This document shows positions 1 to 7,733 of a stretch of DNA of 64,000 bases, piece after piece (position 1 is the stretch's first letter; every line of letters starts with the position of its first letter). This DNA is from Streptomyces sp. HPF1205. Its GTDB lineage: Bacteria > Actinomycetota > Actinomycetes > Streptomycetales > Streptomycetaceae. Below the pieces are notes generated by a model. That model had not been told where the DNA came from. It saw only the letters and a list, made by a program, of their open reading frames with translations, and ran no database searches. The DNA lies in assembly GCF_020400825.1 (NCBI RefSeq), contig NZ_JAINVH010000037.1:1-64000 (forward strand), in the 5' to 3' direction. The position numbers were made by a program, and so were the translations under genes.

Positions 1-43
1 AGCCTCGCGGCGGACCGACGCCCCTCGGGCGGGTCCGCGGCAC

Positions 44-81
44 GGGTGCGGCGCGGCGGCACGAACCGCCGCGCCGCACCC
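44..81. terminator. Strong stem-loop, probable terminator
   Basis: A 16-bp perfect GC-rich inverted repeat (arms 44-59 and 66-81, loop CACGAA) is followed by CTTCCC. It lies upstream of the beta-galactosidase promoter and probably ends transcription from a gene left of the window. Confidence 0.7.
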
Positions 82-143
82 TTCCCATGTCCGCCTCATG
101 TGCGGCGGACATTCACCCCCCGCCCGACCCCGGCCCACCCCAC

Positions 144-171
144 TTGACACCTCCCTCCGCGCGCCGAGAAT
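144..171 (+). promoter_or_regulatory. Candidate sigma-70-type promoter of the beta-galactosidase gene
   Basis: TTGACA at 144-149 is a perfect -35 hexamer. GAGAAT at 166-171 is a plausible -10 with a 16-nt spacer. The next start codon downstream is the beta-galactosidase ATG at 284, leaving a leader of about 100 nt. The call rests on hexamer match and position only. Confidence 0.45.
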
Positions 172-184
172 GATTACGTAAACA
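171..184. promoter_or_regulatory. Putative LacI-family operator
   Basis: TGATTACGTAAACA at 171-184 is a near-perfect 14-bp palindrome with a central CG, the shape typical of LacI/GalR-family sites. Its reverse complement matches at 12 of 14 positions. It sits at or just after the candidate -10, where bound repressor would block initiation. The likely ligand is the LacI-family protein encoded convergently at 2130-3290. Confidence 0.5.
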
Positions 185-283
185 TCGATCTTGCGCGGGT
201 CCGAGCCGGCGCACGGCCGCTCGGGCGAGCCCCGACCGCGGGCCGTACGCCTCGTCCCCGGCCACCGAGGAGGTTCAGGAGCC

Positions 284-2092
284 ATGCCCGTTCTGCGGAT
301 CGAGGGGGACGAGTTCACACTCGACGGGGAGCCGCTGCGGATCCTGTCCGGCGGACTGCACTACTTCCGCGTGCACCCGGACCACTGGCGGGACCGGTTG
401 CGCAAGGCCCGGCTGCTCGGCCTCAACACCGTTGACACCTACGTCCCGTGGAACCTGCACGAGCCGCGGCCCGGGGAGTTCCGGATGGACGGCGGGCTGG
501 ACCTGCCGCGCTTCCTCGATCTCGCGGCGGCCGAGGGGCTGCACGTCCTGCTGCGCCCGGGCCCGTACATCTGCGCCGAGTGGGAGGGCGGCGGCCTGCC
601 GTCCTGGCTGCTGGGCATCGACCCGGGGATGCGGCTGCGGACGAGCGACGAGCGGTACCACGCGGCGGTGGACGCGTACTTCGGGGCGCTGCTGCCGCGC
701 GTCGTGCCGTACCTGGGGACGCGGGGCGGTCCGGTGCTGGCCGTGCAGGTGGAGAACGAGTACGGGGCGTACGAGGCGGACGGCGAGGACACCGGCCACC
801 TGGAGCGCTCGGAGAGGTTGGAGCACCTGCAGCACCTGGCGGGCGCCTTGCGGGCGCACGGCGTGGACGTACCCCTGTTCACCTGCGACCAGCCCGCCGA
901 CCTGGCCCGCGGCAGCCTCCCGGGCGTGCTGAGCACCGTCAACTTCGGCAGCCGCGCGGCCGAGAACCTGCGGGCGCTGCGCGCGCACCAGCCGACCGGG
1001 CCGCTGATGTGCGCGGAGTTCTGGAACGGCTGGTTCGACCGCTGGGGCGGCGTCCATGTGGTGCGGGACGCGGCCGACGCCGCCGCCGAACTCGACGCCG
1101 TGCTGGCGGCGGGCGCGAGCGTCAACCTCTACATGCTGCACGGCGGCACCAACTTCGGTTTCACCAACGGCGCCAACGACAAGCACACCTACCGCCCCAC
1201 CGTCACCTCGTACGACTACGACTCCCCGCTCGACGAGGCCGGCGACCCGACCCCGAAGTTCACCGCCTTCCGCGAGGTCATCGCCAAGTACGCGCCCGTG
1301 CCCGACGGGCCGGTGCCCGAACCGTCCAGGAAGCTCGGCCTCCTCGGCGTCCCCCTGACCGCGGTCGCGCCGCTGGCGGACTGCCTCGACCGGCTCGGCG
1401 GCCCCCCGGCCGTGGCGGGCGAGCGGCCGCTGACCATGGAGGAACTCGGCCAGGACTTCGGCTTCGTGCTGTACGAGACCGTGCTCGCGACCGCCGGGCC
1501 CACCGTCCTGAGCGTCGAGCCGGGCGGGGTCCGGGACCGCGCGCAGGTCTTCGTGGACGGGCAGCCGGTGGGCGTGCTGGAGCGCGAGAACCACGACCGG
1601 GCGCTGTCCTTCACCGTGCCGCGGGCCGGGGCGCGGCTGACCGTACTGGTGGAGAACCAGGGCCGGGTCAACTACGGCCGGGCCATCCACGATCGCAAGG
1701 GCCTGGTCGGCGCGGTCACCGTGGGCGGGGTCGAGCAGGCCGGCTGGACGAGCCGCCCGCTCCCGCTGGACGACCTCGGCGGCCTGGCCTTCCGGACCCC
1801 GCGGGCCGGCGCCCCGCTGCCGGTCGGACCCGCCTTCCACCGGGGCGAGTTCACGGTGGACGAGCCCGCGGACACCTACCTCGACCTGTCCGGCTGGACC
1901 AAGGGCAACGCCTGGATCAACGGCTTCGCGCTGGGCCGCTACTGGTCGCGCGGCCCGCAGCGGCGCCTGTACGTGCCGGGGCCGGTGCTGCGGCCGGGCC
2001 GCAACGAGATCGTGGTGTTCGAGCTCCACGCCACCGCCGGGACCACCGTCGACCTGCGGGACACGCCGGACCTGGGGCCCGTGGAGGAGTGA
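284..2092 (+). CDS. Glycoside hydrolase family 35 beta-galactosidase
   Basis: A 602-residue enzyme predicted to hydrolyse terminal beta-galactosyl residues. The N-terminal two thirds is a GH35 TIM barrel: YVPWNLHEP near residue 53, RPGPYICAEW at 91-100, acid/base motif NEYG with Glu159, and nucleophile motif CAEFWNGWF with Glu245. The C-terminal part has jelly-roll galactose-binding-like sequence (WTKGNAWING, YVPGPVLRPGRNEIVVFE). There is no signal peptide, so it probably acts in the cytoplasm on imported oligosaccharides. The ATG at 284 is preferred over an in-frame start at 191 because GAGGAGG lies just upstream and the GH35 homology begins there. The convergent LacI-family gene is its probable regulator. 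Family is certain; the natural substrate is inferred. Confidence 0.93.
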   Translation: MPVLRIEGDEFTLDGEPLRILSGGLHYFRVHPDHWRDRLRKARLLGLNTVDTYVPWNLHEPRPGEFRMDGGLDLPRFLDLAAAEGLHVLLRPGPYICAEWEGGGLPSWLLGIDPGMRLRTSDERYHAAVDAYFGALLPRVVPYLGTRGGPVLAVQVENEYGAYEADGEDTGHLERSERLEHLQHLAGALRAHGVDVPLFTCDQPADLARGSLPGVLSTVNFGSRAAENLRALRAHQPTGPLMCAEFWNGWFDRWGGVHVVRDAADAAAELDAVLAAGASVNLYMLHGGTNFGFTNGANDKHTYRPTVTSYDYDSPLDEAGDPTPKFTAFREVIAKYAPVPDGPVPEPSRKLGLLGVPLTAVAPLADCLDRLGGPPAVAGERPLTMEELGQDFGFVLYETVLATAGPTVLSVEPGGVRDRAQVFVDGQPVGVLERENHDRALSFTVPRAGARLTVLVENQGRVNYGRAIHDRKGLVGAVTVGGVEQAGWTSRPLPLDDLGGLAFRTPRAGAPLPVGPAFHRGEFTVDEPADTYLDLSGWTKGNAWINGFALGRYWSRGPQRRLYVPGPVLRPGRNEIVVFELHATAGTTVDLRDTPDLGPVEE

Positions 2093-2129
2093 CGGACCGG
2101 GGCGGGCCGGGGGCCGTCCGGGCCGGGCC

Positions 2130-3290
2130 CTACACCGACGGCGGCGGCGACGGCGGCGGGGCGGTGCTGGAGCGGACGACCAGCCGGGTCGGCACGAGCG
2201 CGGTGCCGACCTCGGTCGCGTCGTTGCGGATCTGCCGCAGCACGCTGTCCACGCACCGCCTGCCGACCTCGGCGAAGTCCTGGTGGACGGTGGTCAGGGG
2301 CGGCAGGAAGGACGCGGCCTCGGGCAGGTCGTCGAAGCCCACGACGCTGACCTCCTCGGGCACCCGGCGGCCGGCCTCGTGCAGGGCGCGCAGCACGCCG
2401 AGCGCCATCTGGTCGTTCGCGGCGAAGACCGCCGTGCACGCGCGGTTCGCGGCGATGCGCAGCCCGGCCCGGTAGCCGGACTCCGCCGACCAGTCGCCGC
2501 GCAGCGGCTCGGGCGCCGTACGGCCCGCCTCCGCCAGGCACGAGCGCCACGCCTGCGCCCGGCGCTCGGCGGCGAAGGACTCCTCCGGCCCGGCGACGTG
2601 CCACACGGTCTCGTGCCCGAGGTCCAGCAGGTGCTGTACGGCGGACCGCGTGCCGCCCGCCTGGTCGGTGTCCACCACGCTGTAGCGGTCGCCGGCGTTG
2701 GAGTCCGCCACGACGACGTGGGCGGCCGGCGGCAGCGTCACCGTGGCCGAGTCGAGCAGGTGGATCTCCATGAGGATCACCACGCCGTCCACGGCCAGCT
2801 CTCCCATCCGGGTGAAGGCGCCGCGGACGCTGTCCCGCGTGGGCACGGCCACCGGCAGGAGCGTGGTGGCGTACCCCTCCTGAGCCGCGGAGAGCGCGAT
2901 GGCCTCCAGCGTGCGGACGTTTCCCGTGCTGGAGAGGTTGAACAGGATGACGCCCAGGGTGCGGAACTCCCCGCTCTTCAGGGCGCGGGCCGCGCTGTTG
3001 GGCCGGTAGCCCAGCTCCTTCATCGCGGCGAGCACCTGCTGCCGGGTGGACTCGACCACTCCGGGGAAACCGTTGGAGACCCGCGAGACCGTCTGCGCGG
3101 ACACCCCGGCGAGCTGGGCCACGTCCGCCATGGACGCCCCGCGCCTGCGCCGGCCCGCCGAGACGGCGGCGTCCGGCCCCCCGGCTCCGGCCGCCCCGAC
3201 CGCCCGGGTTCCGGCCGCTCCGGCTCCCGCCGCCCCGGTCCCGTTCGCGCGGCCGCGTCCGCGCCCATGTCCGTGACCGTCGCTGTGCAC
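2130..3290 (-). CDS. LacI-family transcriptional regulator
   Basis: A sugar-responsive DNA-binding repressor of up to 386 residues. The LacI helix-turn-helix (MADVAQLAGVSAQTVSRVSN) starts at about residue 54 and is followed by the hinge (ALKSGEFRTLGVILFN). A periplasmic-binding-like effector domain runs from about 115 to 375, with the late FDDLPEAASFLPPLTTVHQD segment. The GTG start at 3290 has GAGGGG upstream, but it adds 53 Gly/Ala/Arg-rich residues before the helix-turn-helix. The ATG at 3131 would give a standard-length protein but lacks a ribosome site. It is convergent with the GH35 beta-galactosidase, whose promoter carries a LacI-type palindrome. Confidence 0.9.
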   Translation of the reverse strand: MHSDGHGHGRGRGRANGTGAAGAGAAGTRAVGAAGAGGPDAAVSAGRRRRGASMADVAQLAGVSAQTVSRVSNGFPGVVESTRQQVLAAMKELGYRPNSAARALKSGEFRTLGVILFNLSSTGNVRTLEAIALSAAQEGYATTLLPVAVPTRDSVRGAFTRMGELAVDGVVILMEIHLLDSATVTLPPAAHVVVADSNAGDRYSVVDTDQAGGTRSAVQHLLDLGHETVWHVAGPEESFAAERRAQAWRSCLAEAGRTAPEPLRGDWSAESGYRAGLRIAANRACTAVFAANDQMALGVLRALHEAGRRVPEEVSVVGFDDLPEAASFLPPLTTVHQDFAEVGRRCVDSVLRQIRNDATEVGTALVPTRLVVRSSTAPPPSPPPSV

Positions 3291-3391
3291 GTGCCCCTCG
3301 ACCTCGCTGCCGTCGTCTGCGACCGCTCCCCATCACGGCCGCCTGCGACGAGAGTCTAGATGCGACCGGCCCGGAACGGCCCGCCCGCGGA

Positions 3392-3508
3392 CTACCGGGC
3401 CCGCGCGGGCCGCGCGAACCGCAGGACGCCGCCGTACGGGTCGATGACCTGCGTCGCCGGGCCGCCGGGGGCGACCGGTTCCGGCGCGAGGCTGTGCGGG
3501 AACAGCCC
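3392..3508 (-). pseudogene. C-terminal remnant of a VOC/glyoxalase-fold gene
   Basis: Reading the minus strand from 3508 to a TAG at 3392-3394 gives about 38 codons ending VIDPYGGVLRFARPARAR. This resembles the last strands of VOC-superfamily proteins (DPxGxxLRF). No start codon or N-terminal half precedes it, because the TGA of the DUF6879 gene lies immediately upstream in the same frame. Most likely a gene fragment left after deletion; read-through of that TGA is a less likely alternative. Confidence 0.4.
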
Positions 3509-4120
3509 TCAGAGGGTGACCGCCGGCGCGGGCAGCGGGGCGATCTCGCGGTCGAAGAAGGCGCCGTACTCCTCGGCCTGCCGGTAGAGGGTGTTGAAGC
3601 CGGCGGACGTCTCGGCGATCAGGGCCGGGTCGGTGAAGCGGTTGGCGCCGTCCGCGTTGCCCTCGGCGTCGTACCGCACCTCGAACATCACCACGTCGCC
3701 GAGGATCACGACCTCGGGGACGGGGCGGTCCTTCTCGATGTCCGCGATCGCGCGGGCGTCCAGGACGCGGATACGGTCGCCCACTTCCACCCGCAGCCGC
3801 AGGACGTGCAATTCCCACTGCACATACGGTGTGACGGGGAATTCCACCACTCGCAGCCGCCTTTGCAGGACACCGAGGTTCTCGGCCTCCTCCACCTGCT
3901 GGACATAGGCGTCGCGCCTCTCCTCGACGAGGGAGAGCGCCTTGTCCCATTGCCCGGCCGCGAAGGCCTCCCAGCTCGCGAACCCGCGTTCCTGGAAATG
4001 CTGACCGCGCTCCAGCTTGTTCATGTGCCGGATTCCGCCCCGGAAGGTGCGGTAGTACTCCTCGTGATAGCTCGGTCGGTCGAGCCGGGTCGGGACTCCC
4101 TCGGGGAACGAGTCAAACAC
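3509..4120 (-). CDS. DUF6879-like protein of unknown function
   Basis: A 203-residue soluble protein with no signal peptide or membrane segment. The opening (MFDSF), the central block LRVVEFPVTPYVQWELHVL near residues 90-110, the VEVGDRIRVLD segment and the acidic VVILGDVVMFEVRYD strand resemble the actinobacterial DUF6879 family, as I recall it. Those proteins are often encoded beside small regulators or HTH proteins. Its ATG at 4120 overlaps the 3' end of the upstream 94-codon gene by 8 bp, so the two are probably co-translated. No catalytic motif is recognisable. Confidence 0.75.
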   Translation of the reverse strand: MFDSFPEGVPTRLDRPSYHEEYYRTFRGGIRHMNKLERGQHFQERGFASWEAFAAGQWDKALSLVEERRDAYVQQVEEAENLGVLQRRLRVVEFPVTPYVQWELHVLRLRVEVGDRIRVLDARAIADIEKDRPVPEVVILGDVVMFEVRYDAEGNADGANRFTDPALIAETSAGFNTLYRQAEEYGAFFDREIAPLPAPAVTL

Positions 4121-4397
4121 CGGGGATGTCCGGCTTCGCCGCGATGAGCATGCTGCGCGGAATCACGACGAGCCGCTCGTCGGCACCGAGGGAAACACCG
4201 GCGGGCAGTCGCGCGCCCAGTGAACTCGAAAGATCCCGGCCGATGACGGCGACGTCCCCGTTCTCCAGTTCCCACATGTCGGGGCAGTCCGGACCGTCGG
4301 ACGTGATGCCCAATTCCTGCGGTGATTTTCCGATCCGCCTCCGGAACGCCGTCTCCGGATCCGCTTCCCACGGCCTCGCCACAACCGCCTCCCTCAC
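4113..4397 (-). CDS. Small hypothetical protein coupled to the DUF6879 gene
   Basis: About 94 residues, beginning VREAVVARPW at a GTG at 4397. Longer in-frame starts exist, up to 4628, but their extra sequence looks non-coding. The strand-rich segments MWELENGDVAVIGRDLSSS and ERLVVIPRSMLIAAKPDIP resemble short proteins commonly found just upstream of DUF6879 genes. The last codons overlap the next ATG by 8 bp. The gene is divergent from the BELL/NLR pair. Function unknown. Confidence 0.65.
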   Translation of the reverse strand: MREAVVARPWEADPETAFRRRIGKSPQELGITSDGPDCPDMWELENGDVAVIGRDLSSSLGARLPAGVSLGADERLVVIPRSMLIAAKPDIPGV

Positions 4398-4615
4398 CCA
4401 TGACCCCGCCCGTGACCGGCCCCGTAACCGGCAACGGATCAACTCTAGCCCGGAGTATGCCATTCCGGACCGCCTCGCGTGCGACGCGCGCGATGTTCGA
4501 AGCGAACCAGCCAGTCCACATATGCCAAACGAATTTGCGAAAGAGTCATTCTTGCCCTGCCGGGCCCCACTCGCGGTCATAGCCGGCCGGCGCACTTGAT
4601 CGGTATCCTCGAAAA

Positions 4616-4637
4616 CCGCCTCTTCCACCCGAGGCGG
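4616..4637. promoter_or_regulatory. Inverted repeat in the divergent promoter region
   Basis: CCGCCTC at 4616-4622 and GAGGCGG at 4631-4637 form a perfect 7-bp inverted repeat with an 8-nt spacer. It is followed by an AT-rich stretch (TTATTCTGATCGTATTACC) unusual here and suitable for a -10 region of the BELL/NLR operon. It could be an operator or a hairpin. Confidence 0.35.
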
Positions 4638-4681
4638 CGATTATTCTGATCGTATTACCAATGTCCGATGTCGGGGGACCC

Positions 4682-5119
4682 GTGGATCCCGAGTTCACCT
4701 CACTCACCCAAAGCGCCGGAGCGGCGTTGGTCACCTCGACCGACGCCTGGCAGGCGGCCCGTGAGGGAACCCTCCGGCTGTGGCGACGCCTTCAACCGCA
4801 CCGGGCCGCCATGGTCGCCGCCGACCTGGAAGAGGGCCGGACGGAGGCCCTGACCGCCCTGGCGGCCGACGACCAGGAGGCGTTGGACGGCCTGCGCGTG
4901 GAATGGCAGGCCAGGCTCCGCCGGCTGCTTGCCGCCCGGCCGGACGCCGCCGAGTTGCGCGCCCTGCTCGACGAGATCGCGCCCGCACCGGAGCCCGCGC
5001 CCCGGATCACGCAGCGCGCCGTCGCCTCGGGCCGCGCCCGGATCTATCAGGCGGGCCGCGACCAGCACCTCGCCGAACCCGACGCCGCACCTTCCGCGGC
5101 ACCCGATTCCGAGCGATGA
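4682..5119 (+). CDS. BELL-like small helical protein with C-terminal amyloid-type motif
   Basis: About 145 residues. The GTG at 4682 is chosen because GGGGGA precedes it; an ATG at 4661 in the same frame has no ribosome site. The body is predicted helical, with a fairly hydrophobic start (SLTQSAGAALV) and a charged helical middle. After a Pro-rich linker the C-terminus carries GRARIYQAGRDQHL, about 15 residues before the end. The same core recurs at the N-terminus of the next protein (GRVYQATGDQHIT), whose ATG overlaps this stop codon. Small N-terminal helical domain plus C-terminal motif is the layout of BELL-domain proteins paired with bacterial NLRs. By analogy it would be a membrane-acting effector triggered by motif templating; this is inference. 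Confidence 0.75.
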   Translation: MDPEFTSLTQSAGAALVTSTDAWQAAREGTLRLWRRLQPHRAAMVAADLEEGRTEALTALAADDQEALDGLRVEWQARLRRLLAARPDAAELRALLDEIAPAPEPAPRITQRAVASGRARIYQAGRDQHLAEPDAAPSAAPDSER

Positions 5120-7350
5120 CCGGAGCCATGGAAGGCCGCGCCGAGGACGACGGCCGCGTGTACCAGGCGACCGGTGATCAGCACATCACCGAGCACCACC
5201 ACCACTACCCGGCCGGCGCTCCCGCTCCGGGCCGCGGCCCGGGCCCGGGTTCCGGCCGCGGTCCCGACCCCGGCCGCGCTCCGGACTCGGTGCGCCGTCC
5301 GGCGGTCGGCCGCACCCCGCTGGTCCTGCGCGACCGGAGCGAGGTGCTGGAACGGCTGCGGGCGGGGCTCGCGTCCGGCAGGTCCGCCGAGGTCCACGTC
5401 CTGCACGGCATGGGCGGCTGCGGCAAGACCGCGGTCGCCCAGGCGGTCTTCGAGACCGCCACCCACGAGTACGGCCGGGTGGGACTGTGGGTCAACGCCG
5501 CCGACCGGGCCGGGCTGCGGGCCGGCATGCTGGCCGCCGCGGCCGAGCGCGGCGCCCGCGACGAAGAGCTGCTGGGCGCCCGCCAAGGGCACCGGCCCGC
5601 GGCCGACCTGGTGTGGGACTACCTGAACCGCTCCGCCGAGCCCTGGCTGCTGGTGCTCGACAACGCCGACGACCCCGCCATCCTGCGGGACGGAAGCTGG
5701 CTGCGTGCCAGCCCGCGCGGTACCGTCCTCGTCACCACCCGCCGCGCCGCCGCCCGCTGGTGGCCCGGCGCGGAACTGCAGCACATCGGCGTACTGCCGC
5801 GCGAGGACGCCGCCCGCGTCCTGTGCGACCTCGCCCCGCACAGCGGCACCCTGGCGCAGGCGGCCGACATCGCGGACCGGCTCGGCCGGCTGCCGCTGGC
5901 CCTCACCCTCGCGGGCGGTTTCCTCGCCGGCCAGGTGATCGACCCCTGGACAATGGATCTGTACGGACGCCGGCTCGACGAGGGCGAACCCGTCGGGCTC
6001 ATAGACCGAGGAGCGGACGTCTTGAGCGACGAGGACCCGCGGCACCTGGTCGGCCGCACCTGGCAGTTGACCCTCGACGCGTTCGAGGAGCGCGGACTGC
6101 CGGAGGCGGTCGGGCTGTTACGGCTGCTGGCCCGGATGGCCCCAGAACCGCTGCCGCTGTCCGTGCTGAACCGTCCGGAGATCCGCGCGGTCCTGCCTCC
6201 GGCGCGTACGGAGACGGCACTGACCGCTCTGCTCGACCACTCGCTGACGCAGCTCGTGGACCTCGACGGTCTGCGCTGCGCGCACAGCCACGGGGTGCTC
6301 CTCGACAGCGTCGCGGCGGCCACACCTCCGCGAGACGTCGACATCCTCAACACCACCGCCGTCGGCCTGCTCGACGCGGCCGTGCCGGCGGACCCGCGGC
6401 CGGGCCCGTACGACCCGCGGCTGCGGCTGCTCGCGCCGCACGCCCTCGCCCTGCTGCGCAGGATCACCGCCCCGTCGGGCACGGCGCGGGCCCTGGGCGT
6501 CGCCACGCGGCTGGCCGTCGCCCTGCACCGTACCGGTGACTACATGTCCGCCTGGGAGACCGCGGGCACGGCGGCGGGCACGGCCGCGCGGACGCTCGGC
6601 GAGGAGCACAGGCTCGTGCTCGCCGCGCGCTCCAGGTGCGGCCGCTCGCTCTTCCGGCTGGGACGGTACGACGAGGCCGAGGAGCTGCTGCGCCGCGTCC
6701 GTGCCACGCAGACCCGGCTGCTCGGCGCGGACGATCCCGACACCCTGGACACCGGCCACGGCCTGCAGCTCGTGCTCGGCAACAACGGCAAGCGCGAGGA
6801 GGCGGTCGCGCTCCTGCGCTCGGTCGTCGCGGGGCGGCAAGCGGCGCTCGGACCGTGGCACCCGGCCACCCTGCGCTCGCGCGCCAGCCTGCTGGCACTG
6901 CTGACCGCCGACGAGCTCGCCGCCGAGGCCGGCGACCGGGTGGGCGAGGCGGACGGTGCCGACGAGAGCGCCCTCCTGTCGCTGCCGCGGGCGTGCGCCC
7001 GGCACCTGGGCCCCGACCACGCCGTGACGCTGAGCGCGCGCCACAACCTCGCACGGGCCCGGTTCGTGCTGGGCCGGTTCCGGGCGGCCGACGACGAGAT
7101 CGGCCGGGTCGTCGAGGACTACCAGCGGGTGCTGGGGCCCGGCTCCCCCGCCGTGCTCGCGGCGCGGCAGCTCCACGCCCAGACGCGGGCCGCGCTCGGG
7201 GACGTGGACGCGGCGGTCGCCCTGATGACCGGCGTGGTGGCCGCGCGTGAGCGCGGTTTGGGGAGCGACCACCACTTCACGGTGGTCAGCCGGGATCTGC
7301 TGGAGAGCCTCGGGTCCGGGCGTTGGCAGCCGCCGCCCGTGCGTGGATGA
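5116..7350 (+). CDS. NLR-like STAND ATPase (NB-ARC plus TPR) with N-terminal amyloid-type motif
   Basis: A 744-residue signal-transduction ATPase. Residues 13-31 carry RVYQATGDQHITEHHHHY, followed by a Gly/Pro/Arg-rich linker. The NB-ARC domain has Walker A GMGGCGKT at 98-105, Walker B WLLVLDNADD at 177-186, GTVLVTTRR at 202-210 and the GLPL-like GRLPLAL at 257-263. A winged-helix-like region follows. TPR repeats of the kind 'GRYDEAEELL' and 'GKREEAVALL' fill roughly residues 490-740 and probably sense the trigger. The ATG overlaps the upstream stop (ATGA), so the pair is translationally coupled. Codon 335 (6118-6120) is TTA, predicting dependence on the bldA tRNA. The architecture is clear; the amyloid role of the motif is inferred. 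Confidence 0.9.
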   Translation: MTGAMEGRAEDDGRVYQATGDQHITEHHHHYPAGAPAPGRGPGPGSGRGPDPGRAPDSVRRPAVGRTPLVLRDRSEVLERLRAGLASGRSAEVHVLHGMGGCGKTAVAQAVFETATHEYGRVGLWVNAADRAGLRAGMLAAAAERGARDEELLGARQGHRPAADLVWDYLNRSAEPWLLVLDNADDPAILRDGSWLRASPRGTVLVTTRRAAARWWPGAELQHIGVLPREDAARVLCDLAPHSGTLAQAADIADRLGRLPLALTLAGGFLAGQVIDPWTMDLYGRRLDEGEPVGLIDRGADVLSDEDPRHLVGRTWQLTLDAFEERGLPEAVGLLRLLARMAPEPLPLSVLNRPEIRAVLPPARTETALTALLDHSLTQLVDLDGLRCAHSHGVLLDSVAAATPPRDVDILNTTAVGLLDAAVPADPRPGPYDPRLRLLAPHALALLRRITAPSGTARALGVATRLAVALHRTGDYMSAWETAGTAAGTAARTLGEEHRLVLAARSRCGRSLFRLGRYDEAEELLRRVRATQTRLLGADDPDTLDTGHGLQLVLGNNGKREEAVALLRSVVAGRQAALGPWHPATLRSRASLLALLTADELAAEAGDRVGEADGADESALLSLPRACARHLGPDHAVTLSARHNLARARFVLGRFRAADDEIGRVVEDYQRVLGPGSPAVLAARQLHAQTRAALGDVDAAVALMTGVVAARERGLGSDHHFTVVSRDLLESLGSGRWQPPPVRG

Positions 7351-7457
7351 CGGCGGGGGCGGTGGTGTACCCGAGACGGGGTGGGGACGTAGGCTGCCGG
7401 GCGAACGGACGGCAGCGGCCCGCCGGGGCGGGGCGGGAACAACGGGAGGCGGACACC

Positions 7458-7703
7458 TTGATCACGCTTGATCTGCACCCGATCTTCCGCAACAACCGCG
7501 ACATCGAACTCGCCCTGCGGGAGACGCTGTTCAAGGCCGCCGCCACGGGGGTGGACGTCGTGCAGATCATCCCCGGCAAGGGGTCGGGGCGGTTGAAGCA
7601 GCGGGTGCTGGCCTTCCTGGGGCAGAAGCACATCAGGAAGCTGTACGTCCGCGTGGAGACCAACGCGGGCAACTCCGGGCGGGTCCTGGTGCACCTGCGG
7701 TAG
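7458..7703 (+). CDS. Smr-domain protein
   Basis: An 81-residue stand-alone Smr domain: DLHP at the N-terminus, then VVQIIPGKGSGRLKQRVLAFL, the GKG nucleic-acid-contact loop of MutS2/Smr proteins. Smr domains bind and sometimes nick branched or structured nucleic acid; here the substrate is unknown. The TTG at 7458 is preferred because GGGAGG lies just upstream and the domain begins there; upstream in-frame sequence looks non-coding. It follows the NLR gene by about 107 nt on the same strand, probably as a separate housekeeping-type gene. Confidence 0.85.
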   Translation: MITLDLHPIFRNNRDIELALRETLFKAAATGVDVVQIIPGKGSGRLKQRVLAFLGQKHIRKLYVRVETNAGNSGRVLVHLR

Positions 7704-7733
7704 GCGGTACGGGGCGGGGCCGGGGGCGCGCGG

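Noticed and set aside
275..2029. Long open frames opposite and alongside the beta-galactosidase
   Set aside because: They mirror the codon pattern of the real gene, encode Arg/Pro/Gly-rich sequence with no family signal and lack ribosome sites. The same holds for other large shadow frames in this GC-rich DNA.
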